From assembly GCA_013365325.1 (NCBI GenBank), contig JABVXV010000038.1:62001-126000 (forward strand): a stretch of DNA of 64,000 nucleotides, read 5' to 3'. The notes beneath the pieces were generated by a model. The model did not search any database, was not told the origin of the DNA, and saw only the letters and a program-made list of their open reading frames with translations. Source of the DNA: Dipetalonema caudispina. Taxonomy: Eukaryota; Nematoda; Chromadorea; Rhabditida; Onchocercidae. Positions 21,380-51,400 of the stretch are shown here, one piece after another. Position numbers and translations under genes: made by a program. The stretch's first letter is position 1. Every line of letters begins with the position of its first letter.

Positions 21380-23795
21380 TTATCATATAATGTTAGTTCT
21401 GGATTCTTCCTTTCAGGAATTGTAAAATAATTAAAGATCCTGAAAGTAGCAATAATTTTTTTTCATGACAAAACATATTTCAGCATTGAATTGGTTGAAC
21501 TAATCAGTACACACAACAATAATAACTTCCATATACGCAGAAATGTTACCAAATAGTATAATTACCAAAATTAATTAATTATTATTAATTGGGGTCAAGT
21601 AAAAATAACATTATGTATCAATATTGATGGAAATAAATCATTTTATTATTTTCAATTAAATGAGAATTTCGAAATCTTCAACGAAGAATTTCAAGCATGA
21701 ATTTAGTTTTCTGAATAGCTTGAAATTTTAATGGTTCAACATAAATTTCCTAATTTGACCTATCATATTCGATATTCAGCGAATCTGATATTTGATAAAA
21801 GTGGAAGAGAAGATTGGCGCAAATGCACTTCGTTTAGTTCTTCTTTCCTAATCTCTTCTCCAAAATAACTGCTGAATTTTGATATTTATGAAATCCTTAT
21901 TTGATCGTGCATTCTTCTTCATTTAGAAAAAAAATAATAGCGTTAATTTTGTTGTAAAAAAAAAAAAAAAATAGGGCTCTTATTAGCTTAAAAGAAAAAT
22001 AATTATGAAATCATAAGATAAAAATGTACAGATAAGACGATATAGGTATAGGAATGGGAAGAAAGACATTCAAATAGATGTATTAGTTTTCAAAAATTAT
22101 TTGTTCAACCTATCGTTTAAAAGAACAGCCGATCGTACATCAAGTTCGAAGTGTCCTAATTGTCCTCGGCATATTTTGGACGTTATCAGTGCAAAATGGG
22201 TTGCTTTTTTCTTCATATTGATAATCTTTCCGAACAGCAAGTCAGCATCAGAAATCATCAGTAAGTTTGTCTTCTCGCATTGATAACATTCACAGTATTT
22301 GCTTCATACCATTCCACTCTTTTTAGTTTATTCTCTCATTTCTTTATTTCATTTTGCAAATGAATTTCACAAAGTTATTAGTATTTTAAATTATGATTCT
22401 GTTTCTTATTCAATTTTTGTACAGTTTATGTTGCAAATTAATTATGTCGCAGAGGTTCAACTTATTAATCATTTTAAAATATTCCAACATCATACGTATT
22501 CCAGCTAATTAGCAAATAGCTGTAATTCCGTTTATTCGTTGGCACAAAACAGTCTAGTGTTGGATGTGGATCTTTATTCTAATTAGGATAGTTGATGAGA
22601 CTTCCAGAGATGACACGACTGCAGTGCGCCTGAGATAATGATTACGATCTTGTTATCGCAATCTCCTAGTGTTGAAGAAAACCTCGAAAACAAGATGGAC
22701 AATCCAATCACGTCTTATACAATCCAAACTTCAAGATGAAAGAATATCTACGCAACATGGACAACCACAACTAAACTTAAAATTCGCATCGTATCCGGAA
22801 AGACTTACTCGTAAGTATTACACTTGGCGATCTGTTTCTTATCATAATGTATGAAGCATTTTGCATGTACTGCCACACCTCTTTGTCTAATTTGTAACCG
22901 TTCTTTTATTCATTACAATAATTACATAGTGACCTAGATGAGATTACTAATTCTACAACACCTTCATACGACCACTGGTACCATAAGAACATCATGTTGA
23001 AGTACTCCGAGGGTCCAACTTGTATTAGGATCATTCAACTCCCCATAAGTCAATCCGGAAACTGAAACAAACTTCTGCAAACCACTAATTGGCACAACAA
23101 TTAGGAAGGAACATCCATACTATCCGTTTCCTAGAAACTTCCCTTTCCGTAAATTTCATTTTTCATAAACAATCTTGGCCTTTTTTTTTTGATCGAGCTT
23201 TCATCTCTTCTATTTCGACAGCTCTCCTTTTCAAAATTCCTACACATTAGATATTAAACCAATACTTCAGATTTTTTCCTAATGTTATAAAAGATCTATG
23301 AATATATCTATTTGCTGTAAGTGCGACCTGAACCACGAAAATATTTTTTTCCTGGCAAATATTCGAAAAGAAAAAAAAAATGCTTCTGCATGGAAGACCA
23401 TCACATCAAATATAACTACGCAAGTAAAAGAAACAAATCACCAGTTACATCATACAAAACATGGTGTTGGGCGACGAGAAAACTGTTGCATGAACAAGCA
23501 AAAAAATCATCAAAAATACCTCATTGAGGAAATTGAAACAGTGGCTGTAATAGTAAATCATTTTATTATCCAGAATTGCAGTACGAACAGACAAATAACA
23601 TTCTTAAACGCTGTATAAGCCTTTGGTCTTTCCAGGTAACAAAGTTAATTAATTACTGAGAACTATTTGGATTCATTTTAGCGTAGCATATAAGTGATAA
23701 GTAAGCCAGACAAAGTACCTTCTTGCATAACTGACAAACTTAATTCTAGCAGTCGGAGATCTAGCGTTTTAAAATGCAAAATAGAACAGAATACT
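21380..23795. other. Intergenic region with a possible small spliced gene
   Basis: About 2.4 kb upstream of the beta-lactamase-like gene and downstream of the MRP gene. AT-rich with an A-run at 21956-21971. Apart from the weak candidate at 22101-22810 (listed separately) I see no supported gene. The open frame at 23298-23618 (+) has no domain and low-complexity character. Confidence 0.45.
22101..22810 (+). CDS. Possible small two-exon coding gene, unknown function
   Basis: Two short open stretches are bounded by good splice signals: an exon ending at 22260 with donor GTAAGTTT, and an exon 22670-22810 with acceptor CTCCTAG and donor GTAAGTATT. Their phases agree (A|TG). The first encodes a hydrophobic run AFFFILIIFP; the second is basic and polar (KKTSKTRWTIQSR). 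The frame has no clear ATG upstream of 22260. The next acceptor (after 22929) leads to a stop within two codons. It could be a short secreted peptide gene or a chance arrangement. No family recognised. Confidence 0.25.
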
Positions 23796-40176
<16,381 letters not shown>

Positions 40177-41789
40177 AATATCCACTTTGTTGATCTTTCA
40201 AATTACAATGAAAATTTCACACAACAGATTGGTAACAAGCACTGACTGCATAGAAAATAAATGTAACGTTCATCAAACGATAGATAAAATATTAATGCTA
40301 AAATATAAAAAAAAGAAAATTACAACATATTTAACTGTTAATTTTTATCATTTATTTTTATCAAATATAATTTGATGCAACACATTTTTGCAAATGATAC
40401 TTGGGAAAATAGCACTTGCAGAAAAAAAAAAATGTAACGTTCACTAAACGATAGCAATATTGATGATCAAAAAAAAGAAAAAAAAAAGAGGAAAAAAAAA
40501 AAATGAAACGATAAAATGTTTGTTTTGTTTATTATCATCAGATCAAATATACTAACAAATCTCTGAAATATAAATTAATATATTCGCAAAAGAAAAAGAA
40601 AAAAAAAAGAAAAAAGGAAAATTTCTTTTTAAACATAAATTTTTCATTTTTGAAAATATCATTCTATAAGGAAATGATATGGTATTGTTGCTCCACAAAA
40701 AAGGTTATTTGTTATGTATATTTTAAACTAATCTCTAATCATTATTTAACAACAAACATTTCTATTCTATAGCTAACATAACTTCTTTAAGATAAAATAA
40801 AATAAAACAAAAAAAAAAAAAAAAAAAAAAAAGAAAAGAAAGAAAAAATAGCAGCAAATATCAAAATTGTTTAATGTTTTTCATGATATCACCATGTAAT
40901 CTTATTTATCATTTTGTATTCTATCATCTGTATCCTAATCATCTTTTTTTTTTTTTTACAATTCTCTTATATCTATGTAAATTCAACATTTGGATGATAA
41001 TTTGACGTATGATGAAAACCTTATTGTTGAATGATATGAAATGAATGTTAATAATATTATCTTGGATTTTTAAATCGAAATTTAATAACTTACATCATCT
41101 TATATAGTTAAACATATAGGTTTAAATTTTGAATAATCTCCTTACCCTTCATCTTCTGTTTTTAAATTTTTACTACTGTCTAACGAAGTGCATGTAGGAG
41201 AAAAAAGAAAAATTCTGATTGATACTTATATCGTATCGAAATGTGGAAATTTACTATTAAGTTATGTTATATTATCATATTATATCATATCAAAATTATT
41301 TTTTATCAAATATTTTACCATTATCATTTTATTTTTTCATTTCTAACGGTGTATGATGATATACAATTGTTTGAATCGTCAATTTTTCCTAACGTAAACT
41401 TGGGATTATCCGTAATCAGATTTGTATGCAATGATAACTATCAAAGATGCCAAAATTTTATACAAACTGACAAAAAATATCATTGATAAGCATACCTAAT
41501 ATCTCGAGAATATCTACTGCACAATTACTCTCGAATAAATTTGCAAGCAATTTTTATGTACACACACACACACACACATGAAAAAAAAAAGGGGGAAGAA
41601 ATTGTATGATAATGGTCAATCACAACATTGCTGTAATCGTAATTTGTCCTAGGAATCACAAAAAAAAAAAAAAAAAAAGAAAAAAAAAAGTAACTCTATT
41701 GCTTGCTTTAATCAGATGACGACATCATATCACAATGAAAATAAAACTAATGAATTCTTTCTTATTGCACGGAATAATTCATCGTAGAT

Positions 41790-41878
41790 AGGGAAGAAAT
41801 TATTGATGGATAGATTAATTTGTTATCGATAGGAAGAAATTATTGATAGGTAGATTAATTCGTTACAGATAGGAAGAT
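41790..41878. repeat. Tandem repeat, unit about 40 nt
   Basis: Two full units and a partial third, each GATAGG(G)AAGAAATTATTG followed by AT(G/A)G(A/G)TAGATTAATT and a TTCGTTACA or TTTGTTATC end. Copies differ at a few positions. Confidence 0.75.
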
Positions 41879-44800
41879 CGAAACTGACTAATTACATGAT
41901 TAGTTTTACGAAGTCAATATGATTAAGGATAAAATCACACAACTTCTGGTAAACTGATACTGTATGTGACGATTTGCATAGAAATAATAATAAATAATTG
42001 AATAACAAAAAAAAAAAAAAAAAGGAAATAATTGTTATTCTGTTTTAAGATTAAATCCTCTAAAGATTCCGTTGCCGGATTTGGAGATGGTTTTCGGCAT
42101 GAGATGAAGGATAGAATTCATCCAATATTCAGCAATAACACTATTCCTTCTTCAATAAAATTTGAATTTGGTCGATGTGTCTTGGAAAAAAAAAAAAAAA
42201 GAGATTAAAAAGAAGAAGAAAAAAAAAACATTGATATCAAAAAATTTATAAATAATTTATAAACAGTTTATTTATGCTTCCATAAATTTTATAAACATTT
42301 ATAAATCTATAAGTATAAAAATTTGCAGATTTATAAATTTTTAACTGAAATTCATAAACAATATACAAACAATCAGCGGTCAATTTTTCAATGTGTTATA
42401 TTTTTCTTTTTTTTTTTTTTGTTCAAATATTTTTCAGTTCTCTTCCCTCTTAAAATACTACTTTACCTTTCCCTGAATTTTGTAAATACTATTTGTATTT
42501 TAATTTTACTTGTCATTTTTTTTTTTTTTTTCGTTTGAATTTCGTTTCACTTTTAATAAAAAATTTACGATAGGTGGGTGTTAGTGTATGTGGTCATTGC
42601 TGTTTTCTGATGTAATGTTTCGAACTACAAAATAATCACAATGAATAACGAATTAAAACCCATAAATATAAAGATAATTGCTATGATAACCACAATGTAA
42701 ACAAATGTTGTACAAAAAAGCTGATCAAATTTTTCGTCCTAAGGAATTTTTGACTCGTGAAATTTCTCAATTAAACTATTGGCACTATCTACTGCTCCGA
42801 AAAAGCACCGAAAAGGTGAAGGAAATAGAACGCAAAATGAATCAATCCATTTTAAAATCATCAAAATTGATACTTGAATTTATTGGTGAAAATATACTCA
42901 ACAAGGAAGATAGCTAAACGGATGATATATCGTGGAATTTCCTCCAATTTTTTTTTTTTTATTCCCCTTCCACCGAACGAGACATTATTGATGGATGATT
43001 GTGACAATTTCGTCAGGGACAGAGGATGGAGAAGGAAAAAGAGGAAGACTTTTTTTTTTTTTGTTGTGCATAATAGAAGTGTGACGAAGATTTCTATTTC
43101 TTCTACCAATCATTTTATTTTACCTATGAAAAACTAAATGGTGAAGAATGAATCATTCATTCAAACAAATATTTTAGTATTTCATTTGAAAAATAGAAAA
43201 CTTACTATACGATTCATTGGATAAGGTTACATGAAAGGATGGCATTATGTTTTCAGGAATAAAATGATTTTATCATCTCTTTTATGATAACAATAAAACT
43301 CTACCTAACCAAAGCTTGAACCTAAATCCTTAATTCATAATTTATCCATTTAGCATAATTCAACAACGTAAAAAAAAAGAAAAAAAAAAAAACAGATACG
43401 CGCAATTTGTCATTTGCTTTCTTCAGTTTTGCATAAATGCAAAATATACATGACGAATTCAGTAAGTTTGTGTTCTGTCAATAATTTTATGAAAAATGTA
43501 AAGAAAACTCGTTTCATCAATTTGAATTCCCTTTCCTTTCGATTTTTTTTTAATTCATAAAAAAAAAAAAAAAAAAGAAAAAAGAAGATACACAATGGTC
43601 TAGCCGGAAAGAAAGATTCAGGAAGCTAACAATCCTAAATCTTCATGAAACGATATGATGGTGCAAAACTCGGTGCAATCCATTTTTTTTTTTTTTTATT
43701 GCCTATTTCAAGAAATATTAACATCATAATGTTTAGCTTTTATCATTCATTTTTATGCATGAAAATGTTGAGTGATTTTAATGTTTACAAAGAAACAAAT
43801 TGGAAGAATACTTTCTTTTTTTTTTTTTTTTTTTCCAGACCAAAGTAATTATGATTACCTATTTTTCTCAACTTTAACCACCAAGTCAAAGTCAATGGAT
43901 AAGTCATAAAGAGGGGTTGTTTCGTTTCAAATGTTGAAAATATTCAAAAGCAAAAAATGATTTTAAAATTTTGATTTTACAGGATAGTGACAATTCCATT
44001 CGTATAAAATTACGCTTTAAAATTTGCTCTAATTAATAATAAAAAAAGATGATAATAACTTAATTACTAGATTTAACTGAGAAATGCATCACGATTCATG
44101 GCCAATTGCATTATTCAGAATTGTGACAAAAATTGAGAGGAATAAAAAATTTTTTTGAACTCATCAATATTCCACTCAGACATTTCCATACATAATAATA
44201 ACACTAAATCAAATAATGATGATCATTTGGTGCAAAATAAAAGGAGAAAAATGAACATAATTAATTCGGGTGGAAATTAAAATGAAGTGAAATAAATGAA
44301 AGAGAGAAAGATAATAAAAAGGAAAAAAAAAAAGTTCAAAAATAAATTAAGAAATCATATATGACAAGTCAAAAATTATATGCTACGAAACGTTAGTGTT
44401 CCTTATCAGTAATGAACACTGATAAAAGGAAAATATCTAATTTAACATATAAAAGTTTATAGTATGCTAAAATTTGTCACACATTTTCCTCTCCAATCAT
44501 TTCATTCATATTAAAATAAAAAATAATGATGTATACATGCAGTTATCAAATGTCAAATAAATATGCCAATTACAGGTTAAAGACAAACACAAATATCACC
44601 CAATTTTAATGGCTAAATTATGTCATCTTACAATTTTCATGATGACACATGTCACTTTTGTCACGACATAATTCTCTACAAAAAAAAAAAAAAAAAAAAA
44701 AAAAAAGAAAAAAGAAAAAAGAACGTTCGCATCATATAATTACTAACGAAAAAGATTTATAAATGAATTAAGAAATTGCCAAATGATATGAGTGGTATAA

Positions 44801-45144
44801 AACGAAATGTTAATGTTTCCTACTAATGAAAATTTAATTTAATTTCGCTATAAAAATACCAAGAACAGAACAGACATATATTTTAGCTTACGTAAAATAT
44901 GTAAATGAATAATATCAATGTAAAGTAAATTTAAATTAATTTACATTAAAATAATTGAAGTAAAATAACATGAAAATTTGACAAGCAAAATTTAGTTCAC
45001 AACTGCAAATGTGTCTGTTACAAAATGGACGATGATTTGTTGTAATTGCATAATGGACAAAATTTTCTTTTTTTTCTTTTTGAGGATAAAATATCAGCAG
45101 ACTATAAAATTCCCAAAAATTGCTCTTTCACGAAATATGAAAAA

Positions 45145-45232
45145 GAATGGAATAGAATAGAATAGAATAGAATAGAATAAAATGGAATGGAATAGGATAG
45201 GATAGGATAAAATCGAATGAAATGAAATAGAA
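45145..45232. repeat. (AATAG)n / (GAATG)n pentanucleotide array
   Basis: Consecutive GAATA/GAATG/GGATA pentamers with drifting sequence, at least fourteen units. Pure AATAG in the middle, decaying to AGGAT and AAATG at the right end. Confidence 0.85.
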
Positions 45233-45872
45233 AAATAGATGTGAAGAAATGTAGTAGGAATTATGCTATTGCTGACTCAATTCGATTCGTTCTATTCGCA
45301 TAGCTCATTTCAATTAAACTAATGAAATGTGTTGTTTGATTGGGTGACATGTGATTGTTGATCATCGGATAGAAGATTTTTTTTTTTTTAATTTTTTAAA
45401 AATTTCATAGATATTAGATATATCTATTTCCTTACTATCTAAATAAGATTGAATAGCAACACATAAACATAATACAAATGTTAATTTTTTCCTCTACCTC
45501 ATGTCCTTAAAAAAAAAAAAAAAAAAAAGGAAAAAGATTGTTAAAATCTGGAAAGGAAAAAGAAAAAAAATCAGTCGAATTTGTTAATAAAAAAAAAAAA
45601 AAATTTTTTGAATTATGAATGTGTGAGCAGCATGAATAGTTTATCTTCTTAATTTGCTTCATTTAATTGAATTTAATTCTCAAAAATTTTAAAACAAAAA
45701 ATGTAAACACCTCTAATTGTTAATATATTATCAATTGATTAAATGAAAAAAAAAAGAAAAAAAAAAAAGTGAAAGAAAGAATGAAAGATAAAGATAATAT
45801 TCCGTTTAGTAAGCCTAATAATTATCTTGGATCACTTTTTTCCCCTTATTTTCATAATCTCTTTTACCTCTC

Positions 45873-45911
<39 letters not shown>
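45873..45911. repeat. (CT)n microsatellite
   Basis: About 18 CT dinucleotides in a nearly uninterrupted run, preceded by pyrimidine-rich sequence. Confidence 0.9.
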
Positions 45912-45914
<3 letters not shown>

Positions 45915-46030
45915 AACAATCCGTATTTCTTTCACCGATATCATCCGGAAATGAGAACGCAAAGCACGCGATATCAATCAATGAGTTAATGCTAAGCTAT
46001 ATGGCTTAGCTAATCATTACAGCTACTATG

Positions 46031-46126
46031 TTTCTGTGTCTGTTCATATCTGTTTATGTCTGTCCTTGTCTGTCTGTGTCTGTTCATGTCTGTCTCTGTG
46101 TATGTGTGTGTGTGTATATATATATG
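46031..46126. repeat. TGTCTGT-type and (GT)n/(TA)n repeat block
   Basis: Repeated TCTGTTCATATC, TGTCTGTCC and TGTCTGTG words grade into a GT run and then a TA run. A composite simple repeat. Confidence 0.8.
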
Positions 46127-48382
46127 TTCCATTATTGTTACTCAAAAAGCATCTAACAAGCATGATGCATCGATCCGGCGTTAATTCCGGTATCTAAATT
46201 CTTGGAGAAGAAAGAGATTCATGTTTCTGGAATGGATTAATGAACTGTGTTAGAGATTGAATAGTAGCATTGATAATTTCCGATCTATCGTTGTAGATAT
46301 AATGTTTATTCGTGAAATAACGGTATTAGATTGGATAATTCATCTCTGATAATACAAACTAACAGTTTCTTGAAAGTTAATTAATGTTGTAGGATCAGAT
46401 GGTTATCGTGTTCCTTGTACTTCAACATTTAAGCATTTTCTGATTGAAGTGATCTAATTGATAGAGAAGTTCAGATAGGAATGAAGAGAGGAAGAAGAGA
46501 AGTTTTATTCCTACTACTTTATCATTTTTTACTGTACGGATCATCCAATATCATCCATGGCTGTATTGTATCATAGTGGAAAATGCGATTAAAAAAAAAG
46601 AAAAAATGAATCCGTAAATTAGTGATGGAATAATTTTAATCTCTCCCAAAACATTTTCGACTAACTTCTCAACCCATTTCCATTTCGTCATTTCACTCAA
46701 TTCAATTTTCCTGCCTTTTTTTTTTTCCCCTTATCATTTGATTTCCTGTTTACCCTTAAATTGATTTACGTGAATTACCTTCTTTCATGAATTCTTTCTA
46801 TTACATAGTTACGGAACAATTTAGAAACATATCTTATTAAATGGTTCACATAAATGCTCTAAAATACTAAAATAACTTCTAAGATGAGGTCATTAGGACA
46901 AGTGGTCACTTCTATAATAAATCGTTTCTAACTTATCACAACTCCATCAAGTTATACTGTGATATTCACTGTTATTAAATCTCCTATTATTAAAATAAAC
47001 TTTTACAATAATTCTTATCTGTAACACAACAAATAATCAACAAAAGAAACTTTCACGATATTTAAATATAAGCATATATCAATTAAAAGTAGTAATCATG
47101 AGTAGAAAAGAAGGGGGAAAAAAAAAAAAAAAGAGAGAGATGAATTTAAAAGCCAAAGAAATGGGAATGTACTTCGATAGCCGATGAAAGAAATAAAATG
47201 AAAAAAATAAAAAAAAAAAAAAAATGGAAAGAGACATTTTTAGTGTATTATTCTCATCAAAATTACACATTGAAAAGAGTAATGTTATTTTGCTATATAT
47301 ATTCTACTAATTTTTCGATCATTTCAAACCAGTTCAACAACTTCCTGCAACCATTTACCTATTATTCATTTGATCTGTAAGGGTTAACCATTTGTGGAAT
47401 ATTAAGGATTAATGGATTGAAATTCAATCGAATTTCAAAATGATAATAATCATCATAAATGTTTCAAATTTGTTGCTATTTCAAATCATCAAAATGATGT
47501 GAGAAAAATGTGATAAAATCAATTGGAAGCCATTAATGATAACTGGAAAGAATAATTGAAAGATTTCTTAATTGCTATATTTTTTTAAAATTTTGCATTA
47601 GCCATAATTGTCCTCATCAATAAGCACACAATCTTTTGTAACATCAAAAAGGAAGAGGAAGTTTACCGACGTAGTTGTCAGAAACTCTCAGAGGTCAAAA
47701 ACAATTGAAGAAAACTGAAATTTCCTTCCAATCGATTGGAGAAGGAGGAAACTGTTATGAATTGAGCAGCAAGGAAATAATTCCAATGACAGCTGCAATA
47801 GTGCAAAATTTAAATTTGATGGACATTTTTTTTTTTGCATACCACTGGTTCGCTTTTGAGTAAAATTTAACTCATTCTACTAACTTCAAATGATTTTTTC
47901 GAAATTTGTGAGAATTTTTTTTTTTTTTTTTTTCACTAATTTGAAATGTTTTTCTTTCCTAGCTCCCCTTCATTCTCATTGTATCTCCATTCTTTTCCGG
48001 GTCACCTGATACATATTAGAAATATATATTATAAATTAGAATTGAAATTAATTCATTCTAATAAGTTGTTCCCGTATAGGATACTTCACTTACTGTATGC
48101 GAATGAAAGAAAATTAACCAATTTTTGTTTTTCTATTGAAATGAAAAATTAATTTAATTTTATTTTGAAAATTTTTTCCAGTGATAAAAATTGTTCTTCG
48201 ATTGGGATTATGTCTGAGAAATGTCGAGTTAAATAGTGAATTCGTTCAGTGTCAAAGCAATCACTTTAAGGTATCCATGTCATCATCGTTTTTAAGCAAT
48301 CGAAATTAGTTTGCATGTCATGCATTCCAGTAATTTGAAAATGTAATGTAACGGAAAATGAAAGAGAATTTCAATAAAGCCA

Positions 48383-48388
48383 TTTATT
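48383..48388 (-). terminator. Polyadenylation signal for the RhoGAP gene
   Basis: AATAAA on the minus strand, about 48 nt downstream of the RhoGAP stop at 48436, a normal spacing for a short nematode 3' UTR. Confidence 0.55.
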
Positions 48389-48435
48389 TTCTGAAACAAA
48401 ACAATAAAGGTCGATTCCAAATAACATAATAGCAT

Positions 48436-51400
48436 TTATAAAAAATACAGCTGAACATTTGATCGAACAGGTTTGACATTATTTTGTGGTAAATCATAAA
48501 ACGACAATGGTGTTTCAACGTAACGTCCTTCACCAGCATCCTCACCTGAAAAATAACGTAATTTACGAAATGATAAAATAAGAATTCCTTCGATTATTAC
48601 AAGCTTGAAAATTGGAAGATTTTCGAATTTCATAAAATCCTAACTTATCCCTTAATAAAAATGATTTTGCAATCGAACCATTAATGATTATTAAGCTATA
48701 AATCGGCAACTTTTCTGATTCACTTCTCCTTACGAGAATAAAATATTGTACGGTTTATTCGTATCAGAAAACTGTTTAAGCAAACCTATTGGAACATTAT
48801 CATATCGGCTACAATCATTATGTATGGAGCCAGTGCTACTACTACTACTGCTGCTACTTCTGACCACATCAGACCATTCATCCGTTGAAGATGATCGTGA
48901 ATCATCTTCAATCCCATTTTTCGACGACTTTTTTTTGCTTCTTTTTGTATTCATATTAAAAGCTACATGCAAGCTATGTTCAGATTCAACGTTTGCACTA
49001 TTTCGTTTCGTCCATGTTTCTTTTATCTCTTCCAAATTTGCTCCTTCCTCTGGTGGCTGTTCATCTTCATAGAAACCAAAAAAGCGATAACTGTCAGATG
49101 ACAAACTTACGCCATCATCGATACAGTCATTTCTGAAGTACAGTAAAATTAAACTCAATAATATTCGTCTTTTTTTTTGTACGAAGATTTGCAAATTTTC
49201 GTTTAAAAAGTAGAATTTTTTTTTTTTTTAAAAAAAACGCACTGAGCAACTGAGGGTGGTCGACTATTACCAGAATCACTTGTATCCAACGAAAATGCTT
49301 CCGGTATACTGCCCCTCACACTTGATTCTAATTTAGTATCTGTCGACTGAAACTATGATAAATGTTAGTGATAATGCTCAGGATTTGACAATCGAAAATA
49401 ATTTTCTTAATTAGATTTCTCGGAGTTCCTATAAAGTAATCTGATTTGTATAATTTTTTCTACCAGTGGTAGTTTTGACATTTTACAGCATTTTTAAGTA
49501 ACGATATTTTGAAAGTAAGACTTGTAAACAACTTCAAGATTCAAAAAATTTTTTTGAAAATGATAAAATGTTTTTTTTTTTTTGCTTTTACAAGGAAACA
49601 TAATTTTACAATATAAGTTTTTATTAGTTTTTTAAAATTGGGAATTTTTTGAAAGTGATAAATGCTAATTATTGCTTACTGTTGATGGTTGTTGATCGTT
49701 CGCTAAAAAACTTGTTAAGCCTCGACGCCTTACAAGTTCAGTTGCAACTGCTGTTGCTGTTGAATGTCGTTCGTCACCCGTACCATTTGTTATGGAATCA
49801 TCACGTAATGTTGGAGCACAATGCCGCCAACTTCGTAAAACACCATTACGAAATTCCTCAACGCTTTTCGTAACGAATGAAATTAATGATGCACTACGTG
49901 CAGCACGCAGTGATGCTCGCATGTCTGATGGACTCCTGAAAATGCATATGCAATGCACAAAAGCATGCAAAATTTCAGAACTGTTCATATAATATATCTA
50001 ATTTCTCTAAACTATATTTCACGCAGAAACTGAGGAAAATACGCCGTACCTTCGCCATTTCACACTATTTGTTGAATTATCGTTATCTAAACACGCTTCA
50101 CCATGTCTTTTCCACCGTGTACGTAAGCTAGCAAATGCATTATCCATCGATGGACCACGTAACATACGTCGCCATTTGCCACCAGGATGCGCAATTGTTT
50201 CTCTGCATTTCGAATTAATTTATGTCTCACTCTCAAAGCCTGACAAGATTGACATTACATTGGAAAGCACAAAAATCATACTGAACATTAATTGCAATTC
50301 TTGAAGTTACTTTTTCTTCCCTTTTTGAAAAACCTTCAGTTGAAAGTGTGAACTAACCTAAATTTGATTATTTGATCCTAGACTGACTCAGTGATAAGTA
50401 ACATGTATCCGTCCTATTGTTGCTTGACAATTTCATTCTACCAACCTGTGTCGTGGTCTTTCGATAACGGTGTGAAATGCTGGTAGTGTCGCTGGCCCAC
50501 CATTAACATCAATAAAACGACGACGATCCAAATCTGGTGATAGGGTACCACCGCTACATGATGATCCAGATGATCTATTTGTCGTATCTAAACAGAAGAA
50601 ACATTTCATATCGATACTTCTAAACAAATAGCTAATTAATTGATCACTAATTTAAACTATTGGATGTTACCTGGAAAAAATGATTGTTTTAAAATCTATG
50701 TAAGAGAATAGAAAAATCGTAAAGAGAATTTAAAATGAAAATTAATAATTCAATTTAAAGTGACTTGATACGAAATTTTGAAAATTATAATTTGATAAAT
50801 TTTTAACATACAATTATTTCCTCAAAAATCTAAACTAATATTCACTTAATATTCTTCTCTAAGTAGGCTATTTTATATTTACTATCAATGGCTTGAAATA
50901 ATTTGTTAAAAAATGAGAAGAAGAAATTCTTATAAATAATATTGTAATTTGTATTAAGGAATGAAATGAACGAACTTTCTGGAAGTGAAAGGGAATCATT
51001 TTCAAGTGAGAACAGGTAAACTGCATGGGCAAGTATATAATTACAAAGACCCGTTTGCGCATTGAGACCCTGCAAAAGTGATGAATCACTGCCACCAGAA
51101 TTGTCGTCAACACACGGTGGGCATCTGAAATGTTTATTTAAGAAAATGAAAATTTTGAAAATTCAAGAAATTTTTTAAACTCATTTGTTTTAAACATTAC
51201 ATAAATATAAAGGAAAGGAAAGAAAAAAGAAATTATAATGAATTGAAAACCTGAATAAATTTGGAGCCCAAACAATTGCAAGATTTTTGGAGTTCATATC
51301 CGTAAGATGTGTACATTGGCATAATTTGGTTAGATGACGGATCAAATATTTTGCTGTCCTATAAAATAAGAAAACAAAGATTATCATTTGTTGTTGAACG

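Larger units (their letters stand above)
40177..48435. other. Large gene-free low-complexity region
   Basis: About 8.3 kb between the MRP start exon and the 3' end of the RhoGAP gene. It is very AT-rich, with dozens of A or T runs of 10-26 nt and many microsatellites. Open frames (for example 41241-41486, 42705-42917, 45769-45954, 47675-47863) are short, low-complexity and lack paired splice sites. It should contain the promoter of the MRP gene at its left end. No RNA gene recognised. Confidence 0.6.

Noticed and set aside
45769..45954. Open frame containing a Leu-Ser repeat
   Set aside because: Produced by the (CT)n microsatellite; no domain or splice context.
40177..48435. Search for tRNA, snRNA or SL RNA genes in the large gap
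   Set aside because: No cloverleaf, A/B-box pair or Sm-site-with-stem pattern could be recognised by eye; a covariance-model scan would be needed to exclude them.
48746..49072. Plus-strand open frame with a poly-Leu run
   Set aside because: Antisense shadow of the Ser-rich RhoGAP exon.
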